Assembly (NCBI GenBank): GCA_009781495.1
Contig: WQYA01000002.1
Location: forward strand, 1 to 64,000
Length of the DNA: 64,000 nt
DNA from: Cystobacterineae bacterium
GTDB taxonomy: Bacteria > Myxococcota > Myxococcia > Myxococcales > Myxococcaceae
Reading direction: 5' to 3'
Made by a program: the position numbers and the translations under genes. Positions 58,738 to 64,000 of the stretch are shown in pieces. Each line of letters opens with the position of its first letter. Positions within the stretch are counted from its first letter, which is position 1. A model generated the notes under the pieces. It was not told the DNA's origin, did no database searches, and saw only the letters and a program-made list of their open reading frames with translations.

Positions 58738-58796
58738 TTCCTCGGCGTTGTCTAGGGCAGCGTCGAGGTATTTTTCTTTGATTGTCGGGGGTTTTT

Positions 58797-59156
58797 GTGT
58801 TCACCAAGTCTTCCGAATTGTTGATAGACATACAAAGAACCTGGGAGGAAGCGCAGCAGCAGCTTGTCGCGCTGAGGAAGCAAGTACAGGAGCGGACAAC
58901 GCTTGAGTGTTTTTTAAGCGAGAGGGAGCAAGCGGAGCAGAGGCGGCAGAAGGCGCTGGGGGACTTAGGATTAGCGATTTATGAAGAGATAGAGAAAGGC
59001 GCCCTGATGCCGCCCAAGCGTTGGGAGGGATTGCTGGAGCGGGTGAAGGAAGCGTTGCGAGGGGCAGAGGAGCAGCGTCAGAAGCTTTCGGAGCTGTTGG
59101 ATGAGGGGCAGGCGTTGTTGGAAGCGAAGGGTCCGAAGGGGAAGGGGGGGCAATAA
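58797..59156 (+). CDS. Small coiled-coil protein
   Basis: 119 residues from GTG 58797 (the ORF track uses TTG 58782). Nearly all is predicted coiled coil (IQRTWEEAQQQLVALRKQVQ, RVKEALRGAEEQRQKLSELL). No signal or domain seen. It lies between two tRNA genes. Such proteins are common structural or scaffold candidates; no function is assigned. Confidence 0.6.
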   Translation: MFTKSSELLIDIQRTWEEAQQQLVALRKQVQERTTLECFLSEREQAEQRRQKALGDLGLAIYEEIEKGALMPPKRWEGLLERVKEALRGAEEQRQKLSELLDEGQALLEAKGPKGKGGQ

Positions 59157-59208
59157 AGGAGTTGTAAGTGAGAGGCGATTTGTGTAGAGGGGAGAGCCTC
59201 ACAGAAAC

Positions 59209-59281
<73 letters not shown>

Positions 59282-59298
59282 CAAGAAGAAGGGTTGAG

Positions 59299-59342
59299 AA
59301 AGTCCGTCAAAGTCTGCAAGCACTTGACGGACTTTGTTTTTT
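59299..59342 (+). terminator. Strong intrinsic terminator after tRNA-Ala
   Basis: AAAGTCCGTCAA and TTGACGGACTTT form a perfect 12-bp stem with a 13-nt loop, followed by G and TTTTTT. Confidence 0.9.
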
Positions 59343-59358
59343 ATAGGGTTTTGTATTC

Positions 59359-59475
59359 ATGTCGGTTCAGAGGGAGACACTGACAACCCAGGGGAAACAA
59401 GGCCAACTCGAAGCATTCAAAACCCTTCGAGAGGCAGCGCAAATGGGCGAGGCCATAGACGTTATGCTTTCTTAA
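59359..59475 (+). CDS. Possible 38-residue ORF, function unknown
   Basis: ATG 59359 follows the terminator. It encodes a Gln/Glu-rich helix (MSVQRETLTTQGKQGQLEAF, then KTLREAAQMGEAIDVM). Its stop overlaps the end of the M64 gene. It could be a remnant of a larger gene cut by the arrival of the M64 region, or chance. No ribosome site is clear. Confidence 0.25.
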   Translation: MSVQRETLTTQGKQGQLEAFKTLREAAQMGEAIDVMLS

Positions 59476-62084
59476 TCCTCTTCTCCTCTAAACCGCGCCC
59501 GTATTTTTTGATTGCCATAAAGGGATCTGGAATAAATTTCAACGGGTACGGGCATAGGATTATCTGAGGCGCTAACATCAGGCATTTTTTGGTCAGGCGG
59601 AGGGGGAAAAAGAATATCACGAGCCAAAAAATCGTTAAAACTATATGTTTCTTTTGCATTATTAATAATAGCTTTTACAATGGTTTCCCTTGATATGGCA
59701 TTAAATTGCATGAGTTGATAACTGCTCATGATGCTGTATTGCCGGGGTCTCCATACTCCTGTTGCAAAATAATAACCGCCTTCCCAGGCGCCTTCGTTAT
59801 ATCCGTTTATGCCGATAAAATGATTCCATTTAATCAATGATAAATTATTTGTTATATCGACATTGGGTTGTAATGCTGCAGATGCAAGAGTTATTCCTAC
59901 AGTTTGTCGATATTGTTCATCAACATATTCATCAGCAAGCCTAAATATATGACCAATTTCATGAATGGCTATTTCCTTGGATAATGAATTGACAGATGCC
60001 GTTGCAATTTCTCCTCCTGAACCGCCATATCTGTTGTCATTAACTATAACTATAATCAAGTGAGGATTAGGAGTTGCAAACCTTGCATATTCCCTGACTA
60101 GATTCATATTCTGGGCAACAAGTAAGCGTTCAATTCCAATATAATTATAAGTGGAATTAAATATCGTATTGGGACTCATGTCGCTGGGATTGGTTTTTGC
60201 TCCCTGGTCAGCCGAAACAGCAGAAACTGAATAAGCAGAAAAATAATCTTCATAGCCTGCAAACGGAGGTATGGAGAAAATATAATCCAACAACTCGGTA
60301 ACCCTGGTGTCAAATACACCGCCGTTGGCGTTATCTTCCAATCTAAATCCGTCACCCAGAAAAACGATATTGGTGGGAGAAGTTTTTGATGATCGCAATA
60401 AAGATTTCACATACCCGTCAACCTTTAGATCAAAAGAGGCGTTTACTGTTGCACTTGTGCCATTTGTGCCGTTTATGCGAATCGTTTCGTTATAAGTGCC
60501 AACGGACAGATTGCCTCTGGGCTGCACGGTAAAGGTTGCCGTTGCTCCACCTGTTGCGAGGCTGGTTGTTGATAGGGTTCCGATAAGGTAATTAACTGCG
60601 GTTGGCTGTGTGAGGGTAACAGCTCCGGTACCGGTATTGGTAATGGTAACGGTTTGTGCTGCCGGTTGAGTGTAAGGCGGTCGCAGGGTGCCAAACGATG
60701 TCAGCGTTGATGCATTGATGGAATAAGAAGGCGGAGCGCTTACTGCAAAAGAGGCATTTACTGTTGCACTTGTGCCATTTGTGCCGTTTATGCGAATCGT
60801 TTCGTTATAAGTGCCAACGGACAGATTGCCTCTGGGCTGCACGGTAAAGGTTGCCGTTGCTCCGCCTGTTGCAAGGCTGGTTGTTGATAGGGTTCCGATA
60901 AGGTAATTAACAGCGGTTGGCTGTGTGAGGGTAACAGCTCCAGTACCGGTACTGGTAATGGTAACAGTTTGTGCTGCCGGTTGAGTGTAAGGCGATTGCA
61001 GGGTGCCAAACGATGTCAGCGTTGATGTACTGATGGAATAAGAAGGCGGAGCGCTTACTGCAAAAGAGGCATTTACTGTTGCGCTTGTGCCATTTGTGCC
61101 GTTTATGCGAATTGTTTCGTTATAAGTGCCAACCGACAGATTGCCTCTGGGCTGCACGGTAAAGGTTGCCGTTGCTCCGCCTGTTGCAAGGCTGGTTGTT
61201 GATAGCGCTCCGATAAGGTAATTAACAGCGGTTGGCTGTGTGAGGATAACAGCTCCGGTACCGGTGTTGGTAATGGTAACGGTCTGCGCTGCCGGTTGAG
61301 TATAAGGCGATTGCAGGGTGCCAAACGATGTCAGCGTTGATGCACTGATGGAATAAGAAGGCGGAGCGCTTACTGCAAAAGCGGCATTTACTGTTGCACT
61401 TGTGCCATTTGTGCCGTTTATGCTAATTGTTTCGTTATAAGTGCCAACCGATAGATTGTCTCTGGGCTGTACTGTAAAGGTTGCCGTTGCTCCGCCTGTT
61501 GCAAGGCTGGTTGTTGATAGCGCTCCGATAAGGTAATTAACAGCGGTTGGCTGTGTGAGGGTAATAGCTCCGCCACTGGTGTTGGTAATGGTAACGGTCT
61601 GCGCTGCCGGTTGAGTATAAGGCGATTGCAGGGTGCCAAACGATGTCAGCATTGATGCACTGATGGAATAAGAAGACGGAGGGCTTACTGCAAAAGCGGC
61701 ATTTACTGTTGCACTTGTGCCATTTGTGCCGTTTATGCTAATCGTTTCTTTATAAGTGCCAACCGACAGATTGCCTTTGGGCTGCACGGTAAAGGTTGCC
61801 GTTGCTCCGCCTGTTGCAAGGCTGGTTGTTGACAGCGCTCCGATAAGGTAATTAACTGCGGTTGGCTGTGTGAGGGTAACAGCTCCAGTACCGGTGTTGG
61901 TAATGGTAACAGTTTGTGCTGCCGGTTGAGTATAAGGCGATTGCAGGGTGTCAAACGATGTAAGCGTCGATGCACTGATGGAATAAGAAGATGGCGTTTT
62001 TCCGTCATCGCAAGCTGTTAATGAAAAGCCTATTGCCAGAATAAATGCCGTCTTAATAACAAAAAAAGCTCTCTTTTTTTTCAT
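59472..62084 (-). CDS. Lipoprotein with five Ig-like repeats and an M64 metallopeptidase domain
   Basis: 870 residues. Lipobox LTAC (Cys25) is followed by five near-identical ~105-residue beta-sandwich repeats (TQPAAQTVTITNTGTGAV, YLIGALSTTSLATGGATATF, ETISINGTNGTSATVNA). The C-terminal ~310 residues are a peptidase M64 (IgA-peptidase-like) domain: IVFLGDGF at its start, then AIHEIGHIFRLADEY with H708-E-x-x-H712 and the downstream Asp. It is probably a cell-surface protease on a stalk. The gene is clearly AT-richer than neighbours and its repeats resemble spirochaete or gut-bacterial surface proteins, suggesting transfer. Confidence 0.88.
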   Translation of the reverse strand: MKKKRAFFVIKTAFILAIGFSLTACDDGKTPSSYSISASTLTSFDTLQSPYTQPAAQTVTITNTGTGAVTLTQPTAVNYLIGALSTTSLATGGATATFTVQPKGNLSVGTYKETISINGTNGTSATVNAAFAVSPPSSYSISASMLTSFGTLQSPYTQPAAQTVTITNTSGGAITLTQPTAVNYLIGALSTTSLATGGATATFTVQPRDNLSVGTYNETISINGTNGTSATVNAAFAVSAPPSYSISASTLTSFGTLQSPYTQPAAQTVTITNTGTGAVILTQPTAVNYLIGALSTTSLATGGATATFTVQPRGNLSVGTYNETIRINGTNGTSATVNASFAVSAPPSYSISTSTLTSFGTLQSPYTQPAAQTVTITSTGTGAVTLTQPTAVNYLIGTLSTTSLATGGATATFTVQPRGNLSVGTYNETIRINGTNGTSATVNASFAVSAPPSYSINASTLTSFGTLRPPYTQPAAQTVTITNTGTGAVTLTQPTAVNYLIGTLSTTSLATGGATATFTVQPRGNLSVGTYNETIRINGTNGTSATVNASFDLKVDGYVKSLLRSSKTSPTNIVFLGDGFRLEDNANGGVFDTRVTELLDYIFSIPPFAGYEDYFSAYSVSAVSADQGAKTNPSDMSPNTIFNSTYNYIGIERLLVAQNMNLVREYARFATPNPHLIIVIVNDNRYGGSGGEIATASVNSLSKEIAIHEIGHIFRLADEYVDEQYRQTVGITLASAALQPNVDITNNLSLIKWNHFIGINGYNEGAWEGGYYFATGVWRPRQYSIMSSYQLMQFNAISRETIVKAIINNAKETYSFNDFLARDILFPPPPDQKMPDVSASDNPMPVPVEIYSRSLYGNQKIRARFRGEED
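60430..61995. repeat. Five tandem 315-bp repeats
   Basis: Period 315 bp exactly, shown by the antisense ORFs recurring at 60473, 60788, 61103, 61418 and 61733. Each copy contains AGGTTGCCGTTGCTCC and GTGCCATTTGTGCCGTTTAT. 315 bp = 105 codons, so copy number changes keep the frame. Likely to collapse in short-read assemblies. Confidence 0.93.
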
Positions 62085-62128
62085 ACATAACTCCTTTTTT
62101 GTCTAAATTTCTGTTTTGGATTTATAAT

Positions 62129-62428
62129 TTATGACATAGCTTTCATGATTATATATATTTCCTTTAAGGTATGGATGCTGCTGCCCATACCATCCAATGC
62201 TGTTTTCCCAGACAAAGCTGATTGTAAACAAAAAATATCCTTGCTGAATTGTTCTAATAGTTCTAACCCATCATTTTCTATAGGCAGGTCTTGCTTTGTC
62301 ATTGGATAAAAGACAATTCCACGGTGATGATGAAAAAGAGGTGGAGTCATTTTTTTAAAGCAGGCATCAATGATAACAATATTCAAGGTATTATTAGCTG
62401 TTTTTAGCTTGTTAAATAATGTTTCCAT
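62129..62428 (-). pseudogene. Fragment of a caspase-like peptidase domain
   Basis: 99 codons. NTLNIVIIDACFKK matches the end of the p20 part of bacterial caspase-like domains, where the catalytic Cys lies in the DACR motif; here Arg is Phe. Upstream the same frame stays open to ~62493 (VERYFDLNFKQ) without a start, and no His-dyad (GHG) segment is found. AT-rich like the M64 gene, 44 bp before it. Probably a decayed gene. The remaining bases to 62726 contain no other gene. Confidence 0.5.
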
Positions 62429-62726
62429 TTGCTTAAAATTTAGATCAAAGTATCGTTCGACATTGAATCCAAATACTGCCGTTGATGAAGGGCATATTCC
62501 ATTATATTATCCGACTTTTGCCCACAAAGTTGCTAAGACGGTATGAAAAATTTAAGGCCTATTCCAAATAGGTCCCCAAAATCTTTCTTGAACCTTCGCG
62601 CCGGAAACGCGCTTTGCTCCGTTCAGTTTCCCCCCCAGCCTCGGGGGTGTGGGGTGCACACGCGCTGTGTTGGGTTATTGCGCAGGGCTATTGGTTTTTT
62701 GTTCGAAGTTGGCTAAGAACGGCTTC

Positions 62727-63590
62727 ATGCATACCCTTCCTTCCATCCCTTCTCCTGTGCTGTTGAGGCGCCTTTTGAGGCTTGTTTTTTTGAGTGCTTG
62801 CCTGGCTGTTTTTGCTCAGGCGGTCCCTCCCAAGGCCAAGGAGGTTTTGAAGCCCTATGAGGGTACGGAGACGTTTCGCTCCAAACTCCTTTTGTTAACA
62901 GACGGCAAAGGCCACTATTTGGCTTTGTCGCGAGCTGAGGAGAAGCCCACGCAGCTTCCCGCTTTCTGGGGGGATGGGAAAATATTTTTTCGTCAGGAAG
63001 CGTGGGAAGGCTCTCAAGAATACCTGAAGGAGAAAGAGGATGGCGCCTATGTTTTTGTGACGTTTGACATAACTTTTTGGGAGCCGCGCACACAGTGGGG
63101 GGAGAATGCCATTATGAAAACAAGGGAGGACGGGGTTTATGTGATGTGTGGGAGGGGGCGCAAAATTCCCCTCCAGCTTGTGCCCGCCGAGGAGGCCAAG
63201 GCCATTGTGGAGAGTGCCGAGTTTTATGAGCGTCGGTTTCGGAGGACGCCTCACCTGATTGTTCGGGATGATAAGGGCGTTTATTATTATGTCGACAAGT
63301 CCTCCCTAGAGGGTGAGAAGGACTTTCAGTTTTTCATCGGCCAACGTGGGCGCTTCAAAAAAGCCAAACTTCAAAACATTGTCCAGGACTCTGGCGGAGA
63401 AGTTTTCGCAACGCCCAATGGAAGCTTGCGTATGGTTATTGGGAAGTCAGAAGTCTATTGGGTACAAGGGAAGAAGAGGCAACAGCTTATCAAAATTGCG
63501 GTTGCGCCCAACATAGACTTGCCTTTTGTATGGAATGACTTGGGGATGTATGCCAACAAAAAAATGGACACGCCTTGTGACGACATTTAG
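62727..63590 (+). CDS. Secreted protein of unknown function
   Basis: 287 residues from ATG 62727. Signal peptide (LRLVFLSACLAVFAQA). The mature part is rich in beta strands with repeated DGxYY/V units (KEDGAYVFV, REDGVYVMC, DDKGVYYYV), suggesting a small-repeat beta structure. Two cysteines. No family recognised. The track start at 62649 lies before the signal and is too early. Confidence 0.7.
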   Translation: MHTLPSIPSPVLLRRLLRLVFLSACLAVFAQAVPPKAKEVLKPYEGTETFRSKLLLLTDGKGHYLALSRAEEKPTQLPAFWGDGKIFFRQEAWEGSQEYLKEKEDGAYVFVTFDITFWEPRTQWGENAIMKTREDGVYVMCGRGRKIPLQLVPAEEAKAIVESAEFYERRFRRTPHLIVRDDKGVYYYVDKSSLEGEKDFQFFIGQRGRFKKAKLQNIVQDSGGEVFATPNGSLRMVIGKSEVYWVQGKKRQQLIKIAVAPNIDLPFVWNDLGMYANKKMDTPCDDI

Positions 63591-63791
63591 GGCCCAAGGG
63601 GGGTCGCCCAACCGCTTTTTGGGGGGGTGAGGAAGGCCCCAGCTTTTAGGCGGCGCATACACTTCCTTACCTGGCGTATGTTGTTTAGATACCATGCGTT
63701 TAATTTCATAAATGAAAGATTGACAATACAATCAAAGATGTTCTTTTTTAGGACATTCTTTGAGGCCGGATATTTAGGGGAATATTTAGCA

Positions 63792-64000
63792 ATGAAAACA
63801 CAAAATATGGACGCATATGCCCTCCTTGCATGCAAAGGGAACCCAAGCCGGGCAAGTTTAGGGATGTTGGGCATTTTGGCCTTGGGGGTCCTATTAAGCC
63901 TCCATGCTTGTTCTTCGGACAAAATGGAGGAACTGGCTACGGAGGCAGAACCGGAAAAGCCGGAAAAGCCGGAAAAGCCGGAAAAGCCGGAAAAGCCGGA
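63792..64000 (+). CDS. Lipoprotein with EKP repeats, partial at window end
   Basis: From ATG 63792: signal and lipobox LHAC (Cys40), then EEL-rich start and (EKP)n repeats encoded by a 9-bp unit GGAAAAGCC. The gene runs off the window. EKP linkers usually tether a surface domain, which is not visible. The gap 63591-63791 shows no other gene. Confidence 0.7.
   Translation, partial: MKTQNMDAYALLACKGNPSRASLGMLGILALGVLLSLHACSSDKMEELATEAEPEKPEKPEKPEKPEKP

Noticed and set aside
60430-61995. CRISPR array
   Set aside because: The 315-bp units are contiguous, in frame and encode protein repeats; no spacers. No CRISPR array is seen anywhere in the window.

Overview
The window reads as one chromosome segment of a Myxococcota-like (old deltaproteobacterial) bacterium. 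The clues are a MYXO-CTERM-like C-terminal anchor, a PilZ protein of the type common in myxobacteria, many lipoproteins with Cys-rich, Sel1, TPR, PPC or GLUG repeats, and an Mla-type lipid transport operon. Most genes have moderate GC, lower than in classical myxobacteria, so a divergent lineage is likely. This placement is inference from gene content, not from a marker tree.

Layout. 0.4-4.9 kb: zinc-ribbon membrane protein, a MaoC-like dehydratase pair, an AAA+ ATPase, queD and folE. 5-8.4 kb: a sigma-32-like factor without region 3, a Cys-rich pseudo-metalloprotease and a lipoprotein. 8.4-12.7 kb: mlaE-mlaF-mlaD plus a Sel1-repeat lipoprotein, joined by ATGA overlaps. 12.9-18.8 kb: PHP phosphoesterase, Rrf2 regulator, deoxyhypusine-synthase-like protein, PilZ protein, nadA and a PPC-repeat lipoprotein. 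19.4-24.9 kb: a defence-like island with a Phd/YefM antitoxin lacking its toxin, a HARE-HTH/GIY-YIG nuclease, a hicAB locus with a truncated hicA, and an MmeI-like restriction-modification enzyme. 25-27.3 kb: mutY, nuoA and nuoB. 28.4-30.6 kb: a high-GC foreign-looking TetR/FAD-monooxygenase cassette. 30.6-44.8 kb: tcdA, tatD, recO, a moxR-DUF58-transglutaminase operon, mutL and pfkA. 45-55.9 kb: lepA, lepB, pyrB-pyrC'-carA, psd, hisS and miaA. 55.9-64 kb: GLUG lipoprotein, two tRNAs, an AT-rich M64 peptidase with five 315-bp repeats, a caspase-like remnant and surface proteins.

The most unusual object is a ~410-bp element present twice (19702-20111 and 21046-21454), flanking the GIY-YIG nuclease gene. 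Each copy looks like a complete transcription unit: promoter-like boxes, a structured leader, a Shine-Dalgarno site, a tiny ORF starting MADNKMEMNTGPPPWSFF, and a terminator hairpin. The copies differ by compensatory changes. A 7-nt segment x pairs with x', and x is repeated just upstream of the ribosome-binding site; all three segments change together between copies. That is the pattern of a bistable RNA switch controlling translation. I do not recognise it as a known family.

A second theme is enzymes that have lost catalytic residues while keeping their operon position: CarA without its glutaminase triad, PyrC without the HxH zinc ligands, a matrixin-like protein without two zinc ligands, two MaoC-like proteins without the catalytic His, and a FolE with a His-to-Gln change.
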